A stretch of 62,200 bases of DNA, taken from IMG/VR virus record IMGVR_UViG_3300028189_000014, positions 1-62,200 of that record. One strand, given 5' to 3'. Made by a program: the position numbers and the translations under genes. Source of the DNA: a virus. How positions within the stretch are numbered: position 1 is the first letter of the stretch; every line of letters starts with the position of its first letter. Below the pieces are notes generated by a model. It was given only the letters and a program-made list of their open reading frames with translations, had not been told where the DNA came from and did not search any database. This document shows positions 43,470 through 51,054 of this stretch, piece by piece.

Positions 43470-43486
43470 TGGACTCCGTCCACTTA
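43468..43486 (+). other. 3' hairpin after the RNA polymerase gene
   Basis: AGTGGAC-TCC-GTCCACT, a perfect 7-bp stem starting in the stop codon, with TTAAATGATTTTT after it. Possible weak terminator or processing hairpin. A second small inverted repeat GAGCT-AAAT-AGCTC follows at 43500-43513. Confidence 0.5.
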
Positions 43487-43534
43487 AATGATTTTTAACC
43501 GAGCTAAATAGCTCACAAATACTGGAGAAATACC

Positions 43535-43954
43535 ATGGCTAACAAAGCAACTACTACCTATGACGACGAAACCTATTTTTTCTTACAACTAGGCAACCAA
43601 CGTGTACGTTTTGTACCTGTTGAAGCCTTTGCGGGGACTATCACCGAAGCTGGTGTGTATAACTTCCTTAGCACTAAAGCCATCGTTGGTGTAACAGCCC
43701 CACGTACCAGCGGTAAGAATGCAGGTAAACTTGGCTTTACTGTTAACGGCACCCAAGGCAAACGCACTAGCGTTATTGGGTTCATTAACTTCTATGAAAG
43801 CACAGCTTGTGCTACCTCTACAGATACCGAGCTTGGCGCTGAGAAAGGCAAGCTAGAAATGCTGTTGAAGAAAATGAAACGTACTGACGTAACTACACCT
43901 TACACTGATGAGCAAAATGAGTCATTCGCAGATGACTTAGGCTTAGCAGCGTAA
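43535..43954 (+). CDS. Unknown 139-aa protein between RNA polymerase and terminator
   Basis: ATG 43535 with TGGAGAAATACC upstream. Predicted beta-rich first half (YFFLQLGNQRVRFVPVEAF), a Gly/Thr-rich middle (GVTAPRTSGKNAGKLGFTV) and a helical acidic C-terminus (KGKLEMLLKKMKRTDV, then DDLGLAA). It has the compactness and strong terminator of a highly expressed gene. Could be a small DNA- or RNA-binding partner of the polymerase; I do not recognise it. Confidence 0.65.
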   Translation: MANKATTTYDDETYFFLQLGNQRVRFVPVEAFAGTITEAGVYNFLSTKAIVGVTAPRTSGKNAGKLGFTVNGTQGKRTSVIGFINFYESTACATSTDTELGAEKGKLEMLLKKMKRTDVTTPYTDEQNESFADDLGLAA

Positions 43955-43966
43955 CTTTTACCTCTT

Positions 43967-43990
43967 GGGGAGCTTCGGCTCCCTTTTTTT
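43967..43990 (+). terminator. Strong rho-independent terminator
   Basis: GGGAGC-TTCG-GCTCCC (43968-43983), a UUCG-type tetraloop hairpin, followed by seven T. Closes the RNA polymerase transcript. Confidence 0.92.
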
Positions 43991-44009
43991 ATGCCAGGAG
44001 ATTAATCGA

Positions 44010-44297
44010 ATGAGCCAATACAACTACCCAACGACAGCATTGCTATCCAAAGCTCAACACGTACGCCTTAAAAATTACGCTGCAAGTGAAGGTATTAGCG
44101 TCAGCAAGATACTTAGAAGTTATGTAGATGCCATATGTCCCCGCCCTTCTCCAGGACGAAAGAGTGGGATTAAGAATTATCTATATGGACAAGAACAGCC
44201 TGTAAAGAGCCCTACCAAAGCTATTAAAGATATTATGGACGCAATCGACCCCAATCAATACGAAATCGTGTTGATAAGAAAAATTCACCAGCCATAG
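44010..44297 (+). CDS. Small helical DNA-binding-like protein (paralogue of 45257)
   Basis: 95 aa from ATG 44010 (CAGGAG upstream). LLSKAQHVRLKNYAASEGIS and VSKILRSYVDAI have the strand-helix-helix pattern of ribbon-helix-helix proteins. The gene at 45257 shares the block LLSKxQHxxLKxYAxxxGxxxSKxxRxYxD. Likely sequence-specific DNA binders, but small ribbon-helix-helix proteins can also be toxin partners. Confidence 0.7.
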   Translation: MSQYNYPTTALLSKAQHVRLKNYAASEGISVSKILRSYVDAICPRPSPGRKSGIKNYLYGQEQPVKSPTKAIKDIMDAIDPNQYEIVLIRKIHQP

Positions 44298-44308
44298 GAG
44301 GCTTGTTT

Positions 44309-44431
44309 ATACAAGTAAAACTCGAGCACGACGGCGTTGTACTTGATGTGTTCGATAAAGATAATGACGTAATTAAAAGCCACTATAAATATTATAGTGA
44401 CATGGGACTAACAGCACCAAAGGAGGTGTGA
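44309..44431 (+). CDS. 40-aa protein with apparent ATA start
   Basis: AGGAGG (44296-44301) is seven bases before ATA 44309; an in-frame TTG at 44303 is only one base from the site. Product starts QVKLEHDGVVLDVFDKDND and ends MGLTAPKEV. The stop is shared with the next gene's ribosome site. Packing and codon use support a real gene; the start would be non-canonical. Confidence 0.45.
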   Translation: MQVKLEHDGVVLDVFDKDNDVIKSHYKYYSDMGLTAPKEV

Positions 44432-44432
44432 G

Positions 44433-44672
44433 ATGAGCCAACGTGATTGGGACGAATTAGAAAAAGAAAAACAGAATATCATAGACGGTAAGAGCATTAC
44501 ACATCTTTGGACCGTGCAGGATATTTTTCAGCAGAGCGAAAATCATTCCGAAGACGGAAAAGTCTGCATTGAAGAAGTTGATGCTTTGCGAATACTAGAA
44601 GCTATCAGATGGCCTGATCCTGATTACAATGACTATGACATAATCAGTGACATGATATCGGACTGCACTTAA
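44433..44672 (+). CDS. MSxxDW-family small protein, member 1
   Basis: 79 aa, MSQRDWDELEKEKQNIIDGK then THLWTVQDIFQ. Shares the layout MSxxDW...I-x-x-G...(V/I)(W)(S/T)..D(I/V) with the genes at 45033 and 60580, 16 kb away. Preceded by AAGGAGGTGTGAG, a variant of the junction used in the 59.7-61.3 kb cluster. Acidic; function unknown. Confidence 0.7.
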   Translation: MSQRDWDELEKEKQNIIDGKSITHLWTVQDIFQQSENHSEDGKVCIEEVDALRILEAIRWPDPDYNDYDIISDMISDCT

Positions 44673-44684
44673 TGGAGGTGAAAG

Positions 44685-44987
44685 ATGGATATGAACTATG
44701 ATATTTACCCCCCAGAAGATTATGAATACTCATCATTAGATGAACTAATAGACTTATGGGCTTCAACCCCGTGGAATTTCTACATTCATTGGTATAGCTA
44801 CACAGACTGCGGCGTTACCATTACTATGAAATTCGGTTCTGATGAAGAACTCTGTAACGATGAGTTACCTCATAGAGATTGGGATACCTCAATTACTAAA
44901 CTTAAAGTCAGTTCTATTATTGAAGGGTCTTCAGCAGAAGTACCCGGCTATTGGATAGATAACCCTAATGATTTTTTAAACTTCTAA
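44685..44987 (+). CDS. 100-aa acidic, aromatic-rich protein
   Basis: ATG 44685 with TGGAGGTGAAAG before it. Many Tyr/Trp/Asp (YPPEDYEYSSLDELIDLW, STPWNFYIHWYSYTDC). Strongly acidic. Looks like a DNA-mimic or inhibitor-type small phage protein, but that is only a guess from composition. Confidence 0.65.
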   Translation: MDMNYDIYPPEDYEYSSLDELIDLWASTPWNFYIHWYSYTDCGVTITMKFGSDEELCNDELPHRDWDTSITKLKVSSIIEGSSAEVPGYWIDNPNDFLNF

Positions 44988-45032
44988 ACGTCGTAGAAGA
45001 AGAAGCTAACAACCTATGGGAGGAAACAAATA

Positions 45033-45248
45033 ATGAGCCTAGCTGATTGGCAAGACGTGCAAAGCGATAGAGAGAACATCATAACAGGTATAGCTGTAGC
45101 AGAAGTCTGGAGTACTACAGATATACACAACGCTACTGATTATAAACTAACAAATGAGCAGGCAATGTATATATTAGCGTTGCTTATTAAAGACCATGAT
45201 GCGAATATAGAGAAAGATATACAACGTCTAACCAAAATTCATTTTTAG
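45033..45248 (+). CDS. MSxxDW-family small protein, member 2
   Basis: 71 aa, MSLADWQDVQSDRENIITGI, then VAEVWSTTDIHNATDY, clearly homologous to 44433 and 60580. Its 3' half contains an antisense copy of the 17-bp element (45172-45188). Acidic C-terminal helix. Function unknown. Confidence 0.7.
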   Translation: MSLADWQDVQSDRENIITGIAVAEVWSTTDIHNATDYKLTNEQAMYILALLIKDHDANIEKDIQRLTKIHF

Positions 45249-45256
45249 GAGGAACG

Positions 45257-45493
45257 ATGAGTACCCAAATGAACATCCTGTTATCCAAAAACCAACATAT
45301 AGCCTTAAAGACCTACGCGAAAAAACAAGGACTCGCTATGTCTAAAGTTGTGCGGAACTATATAGATAGTTTAGAACAACAAGTAACCCCTAATTTCCTA
45401 AAAAGAACCGGATGGTGTAGACCCTGTGACTCCATCCAATTTACAACTGAAGGCCGCTGTGATACCTGCGGCGAATGGACGGTGAAACAATGA
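45257..45493 (+). CDS. Ribbon-helix-helix-like protein fused to Cys4 zinc ribbon
   Basis: 78 aa. N-terminal half (LLSKNQHIALKTYAKKQGLA, MSKVVRNYIDSL) is paralogous to 44010; C-terminal half has C-x2-C, C-x2-C (CRPCDS and CDTCGEW), a zinc ribbon. The paralogue lacks the zinc ribbon, so one has gained or lost a domain. Confidence 0.7.
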   Translation: MSTQMNILLSKNQHIALKTYAKKQGLAMSKVVRNYIDSLEQQVTPNFLKRTGWCRPCDSIQFTTEGRCDTCGEWTVKQ

Positions 45494-45633
45494 AGAAAGC
45501 TAAAAAACAAAAACGTGAAGAAGCTGAACTACGCGAAGCTGCTAAACGCAACCCCGCAGACCAATTGAAATGGCTTGATGAGAACGAACTTCGAGCTTTA
45601 AAAGAACGCAAGAAACTAACCAACCAACTATAG
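45490..45633 (+). CDS. 47-aa basic/charged helical protein
   Basis: ATG 45490 overlaps the previous stop (ATGA). Product begins MKKAKKQKREEAELREAAKR and continues as one charged helix. Too short to assign. Confidence 0.6.
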   Translation: MKKAKKQKREEAELREAAKRNPADQLKWLDENELRALKERKKLTNQL

Positions 45634-45641
45634 GAGGTCGT

Positions 45642-45839
45642 ATGAACGAGGAACTAAGTACTTTCGAAGAAGACATACTCTATCTAAAAACCAAATTACA
45701 TCGAGACTCTATAAGCCAAGAAGTCTTAGATGTTTACGCCTTGAAGATCGCAGATCGCGTTCTACGAGGACGAGAAACTGTGTCCCAAGCTCGCGTTAAA
45801 GAGCTTAAAAATATAAGGAATGCTTATGGGTTATCGTAG
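45642..45839 (+). CDS. 65-aa helical protein
   Basis: ATG 45642 with TAGGAGGTCGT upstream. Acidic N-terminus (MNEELSTFEEDILYLKTKLH), basic C-terminus (RVKELKNIRNAYGLS). Coiled-coil or helical pair. Overlaps the next gene by 14 bases. Confidence 0.6.
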   Translation: MNEELSTFEEDILYLKTKLHRDSISQEVLDVYALKIADRVLRGRETVSQARVKELKNIRNAYGLS

Positions 45840-46179
45840 CGATATAGTCATATGCATGACCCCTGAAAAAGAATATGAATTTAAATTCCTAGGAATATCG
45901 AACGCCGAAGAATGGCCTTATAGCCGTGAAGTTCAACCTGATTCGACAATACGGTACACATACCATGGCGTTAAATGGTATCAAAGCTATCCAGAAGTTC
46001 CAGAAGCTGAGAAGTGGTTCTCTACTATCCCAGAAAACACCTACTGTTTCATACGCGTAGGTGAAGGCGATGGTTATAACACTGATATCGAAGCGCACGG
46101 CGATCAAGAACGCTTCGGTGTAAACGTATCAGTTATCCCCGAAATAGTAGATGCCAATTGGAATCCTCTGTTCGTATAG
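45826..46179 (+). CDS. 117-aa unknown protein
   Basis: ATG 45826 chosen over 45820, since AAGGA is seven bases from it. Compact beta-rich look (YRSDIVICMTPEKEYEFKFL, YTYHGVKWYQSYPEVPEAEK, YCFIRVGEGDGYNTDIE). Last gene before the structured gap at 46180-46381. Confidence 0.65.
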   Translation: MGYRSDIVICMTPEKEYEFKFLGISNAEEWPYSREVQPDSTIRYTYHGVKWYQSYPEVPEAEKWFSTIPENTYCFIRVGEGDGYNTDIEAHGDQERFGVNVSVIPEIVDANWNPLFV

Positions 46180-46381
46180 CCACAACTAACTAACCAGATA
46201 AGTAAGTTTACCCTGTGGATAACTTTTCTTATACCTTAAAACTAATCTAGTCCTATACCTAGGTATAGGTGGTCCAAGCCGTGAGTGGGCTGATGGAAAA
46301 AACCTCGGCAGCGGGAGCAGATCTCACATATCAAGATGTACTCCGATCTGTGATCCCGCACTTTAACATTCAGGAGGTTAT
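46180..46381 (+). other. Structured non-coding leader, 200 bases
   Basis: No gene is seen. It contains a perfect 18-bp palindrome CCTATACCTAGGTATAGG (46252-46269) and a long hairpin: GCGGGA (46311-46316) with CAGATC pairs to GATCTG and TCCCGC (46345-46359) around a ~21-base loop. A strong ribosome site (CAGGAGG) follows directly. It could be a regulatory leader or a small RNA for the peptide and ATPase genes downstream; I recognise no known riboswitch class. Confidence 0.5.
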
Positions 46382-46444
46382 ATGGTTTTATTTATAGGGA
46401 TAGGGTTATTTCTAATAGTCCTATCTGTTTCGATAGATGGATAG
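46382..46444 (+). CDS. 20-aa hydrophobic leader-type peptide
   Basis: ATG 46382 with excellent CAGGAGG site. Product MVLFIGIGLFLIVLSVSIDG is a single membrane span. Its stop overlaps the ATG of the next gene (46437), which lacks its own ribosome site, so translation of the two is probably coupled. Either a micro-membrane protein or a translational on-ramp. Confidence 0.6.
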   Translation: MVLFIGIGLFLIVLSVSIDG

Positions 46445-46895
46445 CCAACAGGAGTACCTACGCAACAGGGTCTACGAAGAGCTACTCCGTATAAATGCTG
46501 GTAGACACCTAGTGTCATACCAATTATTCCCTAAAGCAGGAATCATTGAGCTAGATTGCAGAGGAGATCATGTTTTTAGAGTAAATGACTTAGGGTACAT
46601 GACCTACACCTTAGGGCTGCCTATCAACCAGAAAGCAGAACGTATCTTGAGGATAAAAAACAGCATGCTTGCAAATTACCAACGCAATCAGGAAGGGAAA
46701 TGGTTGTGGAGCTATGAAGACACACACCATGATATTTTAAACGTACTAAAGGAAGGAGTAACCACCAATGAAACCCAGCGAACTGACCGAGCTCTTAAAA
46801 GCCTCGCTTATAAACGTGACCTTGAAACCCGGCGAATCCCGTCTATCAGCAATGGTATGGGGCGCGCCTGGCATCGGGAAATCACAGATCATTAA
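46437..46895 (+). CDS. 152-aa protein overlapping the ATPase gene
   Basis: Starts MDSQQEYLRNRVYEELLRIN, followed by a beta-rich part (GIIELDCRGDHVFRVNDLGY). No domain known. It runs 128 bases into the MoxR gene in a different frame; its last ~42 residues are Arg/Thr-rich and may be a by-product of the overlap. Possibly a cofactor of the ATPase module. Confidence 0.6.
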   Translation: MDSQQEYLRNRVYEELLRINAGRHLVSYQLFPKAGIIELDCRGDHVFRVNDLGYMTYTLGLPINQKAERILRIKNSMLANYQRNQEGKWLWSYEDTHHDILNVLKEGVTTNETQRTDRALKSLAYKRDLETRRIPSISNGMGRAWHREITDH

Positions 46896-47799
46896 ACAGC
46901 TAGCAGAAGAACACGACTATCGCTTTTTAGATATACGCCTATCTCAGATGGGTCCCGAAGACATGCAGGGGGTACCTTTTGTAGTCGTCGAAGATTCTGA
47001 AAAACGAACTGCTTGGGGTACACCACTTATGTACCCTAAAGAAGGTGACAAAAAAACCCTGATGTTCTTCGATGAAATCACCCATGCTCCACCTGCAGTA
47101 CGCAAATCTGCCTTTCAGATCATCCTAGACCGACAAATAGGACAACATAAATTCCCTGAAGACACAGTTATTGTCGCAGCAGGAAACCGCGTTGAAGATC
47201 GCTCCGGTGCACAAGAAATGGAGTTGGCTCTAAAGAACCGCTTTATGCACTGCGACTTAGAGGTAGATCGTGATGATCTAGCAAGTTGGTGGGTGAGGAA
47301 CGATAAAGACTCTAGAATCTTATCATTTCTACGTGCCGCACCGCATCATATACATGATATGCCTGAAGGTGTCACAAGTGAGAACGCTTTCCCGTCGCCA
47401 CGTACATGGGATTTCGCTTCGCAAATTCTCAGGACTGTCCCTAAACACCTACGCCTACAAGCTTTGAAAGGAACTGTCGGAACAGGTCCTGCTAAAGAAC
47501 TCGAAGTACACTTACGTACAGAACTCCCCGATATGGAGAAACTATTGGCAGAACCGTGGAGTTTCAAACCGCCGGAAGACCGTTCAGTTATGTACGCTAT
47601 AGCCAACGCGCTTACAACTTACGTAACTCGAGCTACGATACAAGGTTTCTGTGATATTGCAGAGCAATTAGCTTCGATCAACCACCAACAGGATTTTGCT
47701 GTTACTATGACGCGTGACTTGTTCATTAACAAACCTGAACTAACTCAAACCTCAAGCTATATTGCTTGGGCAGCTAAACATAAACATTTGGTGATTTAA
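46768..47799 (+). CDS. MoxR-family AAA+ ATPase
   Basis: 343 aa. Walker A GAPGIGKS (32-39), Walker B LMFFDE (98-103), sensor-1 region VIVAAGNRVED, and a C-terminal helical lid. Ribosome site AAGGAAGGAG fixes the start at 46768. MoxR ATPases work as chaperone-like motors with VWA-domain partners; a VWA-peptidase-like protein is encoded 1.2 kb downstream, and a 282-aa protein between them is the likely third part. Substrate unknown; could remodel replication or host complexes. Confidence 0.88.
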   Translation: MKPSELTELLKASLINVTLKPGESRLSAMVWGAPGIGKSQIIKQLAEEHDYRFLDIRLSQMGPEDMQGVPFVVVEDSEKRTAWGTPLMYPKEGDKKTLMFFDEITHAPPAVRKSAFQIILDRQIGQHKFPEDTVIVAAGNRVEDRSGAQEMELALKNRFMHCDLEVDRDDLASWWVRNDKDSRILSFLRAAPHHIHDMPEGVTSENAFPSPRTWDFASQILRTVPKHLRLQALKGTVGTGPAKELEVHLRTELPDMEKLLAEPWSFKPPEDRSVMYAIANALTTYVTRATIQGFCDIAEQLASINHQQDFAVTMTRDLFINKPELTQTSSYIAWAAKHKHLVI

Positions 47800-47981
47800 T
47801 GTACGAAGACGATTCTGGTGAAGACCGCACGAACACTTTAGCAGTTCCTATAGAACCATCTTTACAGGAAGCGGTTAATAGCGCTGCTAACGTAAGAGGC
47901 GTGTCGCCAGAAGCATTTACTCGTTGGGCTTTAATCCGAATGATAGCCGATGTATCAGGACATCGTTGGAAACCCAAATAA
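47799..47981 (+). CDS. 60-aa small acidic/basic protein (ribbon-helix-helix-like)
   Basis: ATG overlaps the ATPase stop (TAATG). LAVPIEPSLQEAVNSAANVR, then SPEAFTRWALIRMIADV: strand-helix-helix layout of a ribbon-helix-helix regulator with a basic end (GHRWKPK). Could autoregulate the module. Confidence 0.55.
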   Translation: MYEDDSGEDRTNTLAVPIEPSLQEAVNSAANVRGVSPEAFTRWALIRMIADVSGHRWKPK

Positions 47982-47987
47982 AAAAAA

Positions 47988-48025
47988 AGCTCTGCCTATA
48001 TCACTAAATATAAGCAGAGCTGATA
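47988..48025. other. Hairpin with 17-mer; terminator-like on the minus strand
   Basis: AGCTCTGC C TATAT / ATATA A GCAGAGCT (47988-48021) preceded on the plus strand by nine A. Read on the minus strand the stem is followed by nine U, a good terminator for leftward transcripts, although no leftward gene is visible here. It contains the 17-mer TATAAGCAGAGCTGATA (48009-48025). Confidence 0.5.
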
Positions 48026-48073
48026 TTCCATAGCCAAGGGAGGGGTTATGGAATAGAGAGTAAGCGGTATTAA

Positions 48074-48090
48074 TATTAGCAATACTTATG
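48074..48090 (-). promoter_or_regulatory. Dispersed 17-mer before gene 48104
   Basis: Minus-strand CATAAGTATTGCTAATA, 14 bases before ATG 48104. Together with 48009 it makes a pair of elements in the 122-base gap, 65 bases apart, about six helical turns. Confidence 0.45.
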
Positions 48091-48103
48091 GGAGAAAGCA
48101 ATA

Positions 48104-48952
48104 ATGAATAAAGATAATTTAATAATGATACGTCTGTACCAAGCAAAATGGGCAGGACGACGTTTCGATGGCAAAGCTAGTGCCAAAATAGCAAAAGATG
48201 CAGGTGCAGCACCGGACACGGTTCGCGCTAATAAACTGATTGTCCCTGAAGCCGTAATAAAACCCACCGATTTACATTGGGGCATGATGAAGAAATGGTT
48301 TTACGAACAAACGTCGCCCTTCTATGACACCGGATGGCGAGTACGTCCAATGCACGACTTTCTAACGTTCAGAAAAGAATACACGCAATATAAAGACGAA
48401 GCTGAAAAATTAGTTAACACTTTAATAACTACAACGTACCCAGAAGCTGTCGCTAATGCAGAAGCTCGCATGGGAGACTTATACAACTCTGCAAACTACC
48501 CAAATCCCGAAGACCTTCGTGATTGCTTTGAGATCGAAATAGACCTTCAACAAATACCCGCAATTACTCATAACTGGCTTACTAAGTTAGACGAAGAATC
48601 TAAAATAATAGTCGATAACACCACTAAGAAAGCAGAAACCAACGTCGCTCAAGAACCTTGGCTACGTTTATACACCCCCCTAAATAGATTACAAAGTGCT
48701 CTAAGTACTCGCGTAGGCGAGAAAGGCTCTGTCTTTAAAAACAGTACTGTAGAAACACTACCCACAATATGCGATACCGCTGTATCTATTGCTGTGGATC
48801 CTAATGACACAGACCTACAGGATGCCGTATACAAAATACGCAATGACATAGCTGTAGCAGATACTAAGAAGCTACGAACCGAAGCAGCGTATAGAGCCTT
48901 CGTACTACGTCAAATCACTAACGTTCTGAAAATAGTGAAAAACAACATATAG
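48104..48952 (+). CDS. 282-aa helical protein of the ATPase/VWA module
   Basis: N-terminal half helix-rich and basic (YQAKWAGRRFDGKASAKIAK, DAGAAPDTVRANKLIV), C-terminal half helical (RTEAAYRAFVLRQITNVLKI). Similar in layout to proteins found between MoxR ATPases and VWA proteins in phages (DUF3150-like), but I cannot confirm the family. Likely an adaptor or substrate of the module. Confidence 0.6.
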   Translation: MNKDNLIMIRLYQAKWAGRRFDGKASAKIAKDAGAAPDTVRANKLIVPEAVIKPTDLHWGMMKKWFYEQTSPFYDTGWRVRPMHDFLTFRKEYTQYKDEAEKLVNTLITTTYPEAVANAEARMGDLYNSANYPNPEDLRDCFEIEIDLQQIPAITHNWLTKLDEESKIIVDNTTKKAETNVAQEPWLRLYTPLNRLQSALSTRVGEKGSVFKNSTVETLPTICDTAVSIAVDPNDTDLQDAVYKIRNDIAVADTKKLRTEAAYRAFVLRQITNVLKIVKNNI

Positions 48953-48961
48953 GAGGACTAA

Positions 48962-50128
48962 ATGGCTGCCCCACGTAGAATTAAAAAAGCAAAAAACGTT
49001 AAGCAATACGACCGTATGGCTAAAGCCCGAACACGTCTTATCCTCGACGAACCTTTTTTTGCCACCTTACTCCTTAAACTCCATTTAATAGAAGACACAT
49101 CCATCCCTACTGCCGCAACTGATGGCAGAGTAATTCTATATAGTCCTGAATATACAGAGACGATAACCGACGCAGAATGCGTAGGGCTATTAGCTCACGA
49201 ACTCATGCATTGTGTGTTCTACCATATGACGCGTCGAGGTCATAGGACTCCCTATAGATATAATTTAGCCGGAGACTACGTAATAAATCCCGGAATTACA
49301 GCATCAGGTATGACTTTGCCCCCCGGGGCCTTGGACGACCCTCAGTATTACAACATGACCACAGAACAAGTATACGACTTACTCCCCGAGGACGAGGAAG
49401 GCAATAACCCGATTGGCCCTGATGGATTTCCTCAAGATTTCCCACCAACTGACTGGGTGTTCGATGACAGCAAAGCCGCTATGTCCCCAGCTGAGAAAAG
49501 CCGCGTTGAAGAAGAATGGGAGCTTAATGTACAAGAGGCCGTACGAAATGCAGAAGCTGCAGGAAAAATGCCTGCAGGACTCGAATCTATTATTGAAAGT
49601 TTTGGTAAGCCCCAAGTTAATTGGCGCGCTGCACTACGACGATTCTTCACCGTGTATTCAAAACGCGACTATTCATGGAGCAAAGTAAAACGCCGTTTAA
49701 TCTCACAAAATATTTACCTTCCAAGTCTACACTCAGAAGATTTAGACAATCTCGTTATCGGCGTTGATACCTCTGGTTCTGTCTCCGATGAAGAACTTGC
49801 CTTATTCAGCGATGAAATCAACAGCATACTCGTGAATTTTACAGCTACTGTCACTGTAATCTATTGTGATTCCGTAATACAAGAAGTTGAAACTTTTGAA
49901 ACTGATGAATTACCCAGAGCTTTAAGTGATGAATTCCCCGGACGAGGAGGTACTAGACTTACACCTATTCTTGAATATATAGAGACCATGAATTTAGATC
50001 CTAGTTGCATGGTGTATCTAACCGATGGAGGGATATGGGACAACCCACCTGCCCCATCATACCCTGTGTTGATCGTAACTACAGACGAAGAAATTTCAAT
50101 TGGCGAAAACATAAAAATGGAGCGGTGA
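48962..50128 (+). CDS. VWA-like protein with metallopeptidase-type N-domain (DUF2201-like)
   Basis: 388 aa. H79-E-L-M-H83 in a zincin-type helix, with a following YNLAGDYVINPGI segment, and a C-terminal VWA-like fold with a MIDAS motif D-T-S-G-S near residue 270 and TDGG near the end. This fusion is known as DUF2201 and is usually next to a MoxR ATPase, as here. It probably recognises or processes a protein target under ATPase control. Confidence 0.85.
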   Translation: MAAPRRIKKAKNVKQYDRMAKARTRLILDEPFFATLLLKLHLIEDTSIPTAATDGRVILYSPEYTETITDAECVGLLAHELMHCVFYHMTRRGHRTPYRYNLAGDYVINPGITASGMTLPPGALDDPQYYNMTTEQVYDLLPEDEEGNNPIGPDGFPQDFPPTDWVFDDSKAAMSPAEKSRVEEEWELNVQEAVRNAEAAGKMPAGLESIIESFGKPQVNWRAALRRFFTVYSKRDYSWSKVKRRLISQNIYLPSLHSEDLDNLVIGVDTSGSVSDEELALFSDEINSILVNFTATVTVIYCDSVIQEVETFETDELPRALSDEFPGRGGTRLTPILEYIETMNLDPSCMVYLTDGGIWDNPPAPSYPVLIVTTDEEISIGENIKMER

Positions 50129-50130
50129 AC

Positions 50131-51054
50131 ATGAGCAATACACTTTTAACTAAAATAGCCACCCAAAAACAAGAACTACACGCTTTGACGCTTGATGGCA
50201 AAATATATAACCTAAATAAAGTCTACAAAGCATTTTTCACAGACCCGCACGGCTCAGAAACTCGTCGCTCGTTAGCTATAATTCGTCCGTTTCACCATAA
50301 CTCTCTTAATTCGACATGGCGTAATAATGTAATCGAAAATATACGAGTTACACAAAGTTTACGAGCAACACTACGTGATGAACGCGCTAAAATGTCTGCA
50401 GCTCAAAAACTTGTATTCGACCACATACCCAGTAAAAGAGTGCGTCGATTACTATACCCAGTATGGGAAACCCCTAAACCTATGCGCTCAGCAGCCTCTA
50501 AAAATATCGACAAAGTAGGCATATACTATACCTATATAAACCACACAGAAAAAACACCATCCCACATCATCATCCCTAAGACAGATCTTGTGTACATGGC
50601 AGACTACATACAAACTCGACAAACTTGTAAGACAGCCATTATTGCTGCCGAAGAGCTAACCGCTAATGACCTAGAGGATTATGAAGTATATAAAGTAGCG
50701 GTATTGAAAAAACAAAAAGACTCAACCGAATTACATATCGAACATCTATATGCAGCGATACTAAAAGGGCTACCCGAACAAAAAGAACGTGCCGTGGCAG
50801 ATATAGTTGTCTACGCAAAAAAACGTGAAAACTTAGACCAACGACTTAGCACTAAAGCTAATAGCATGCTTAACAAGCACTACAGCTACACAGACAATTA
50901 TTGGCAATATTTAAGATTCGTAGAAGAGTTAGGTCGTCAAATCCATTACAACGAATTCAAAATAGCAATACAAACAATAATAAATGTCCTAGACCCCTTG
51001 TCTTACGAATATAACATAGCTATAAATGCGCTCAAAAGCAGCGTATCCGAATGA
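50131..51054 (+). CDS. 307-aa unknown helical protein
   Basis: Started at ATG 50131 (GGAGCGGTGAAC before it); a longer frame to 50005 would run through the VWA gene. Basic and helix-rich (VTQSLRATLRDERAKMSAAQ, KKRENLDQRLSTKANSMLNK), no motif recognised. Sits between the ATPase module and DNA polymerase and its stop overlaps the next start, so it could serve either. Confidence 0.6.
   Translation: MSNTLLTKIATQKQELHALTLDGKIYNLNKVYKAFFTDPHGSETRRSLAIIRPFHHNSLNSTWRNNVIENIRVTQSLRATLRDERAKMSAAQKLVFDHIPSKRVRRLLYPVWETPKPMRSAASKNIDKVGIYYTYINHTEKTPSHIIIPKTDLVYMADYIQTRQTCKTAIIAAEELTANDLEDYEVYKVAVLKKQKDSTELHIEHLYAAILKGLPEQKERAVADIVVYAKKRENLDQRLSTKANSMLNKHYSYTDNYWQYLRFVEELGRQIHYNEFKIAIQTIINVLDPLSYEYNIAINALKSSVSE

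Noticed and set aside
31932-46375. Near-identical 15-mer ACTTT(G/A)ACATTCAGG at about 31934 and 46361, both next to hairpins
   Set aside because: Pairs of 15-mers with one mismatch are expected many times by chance in a 62-kb sequence, and the flanks do not align.
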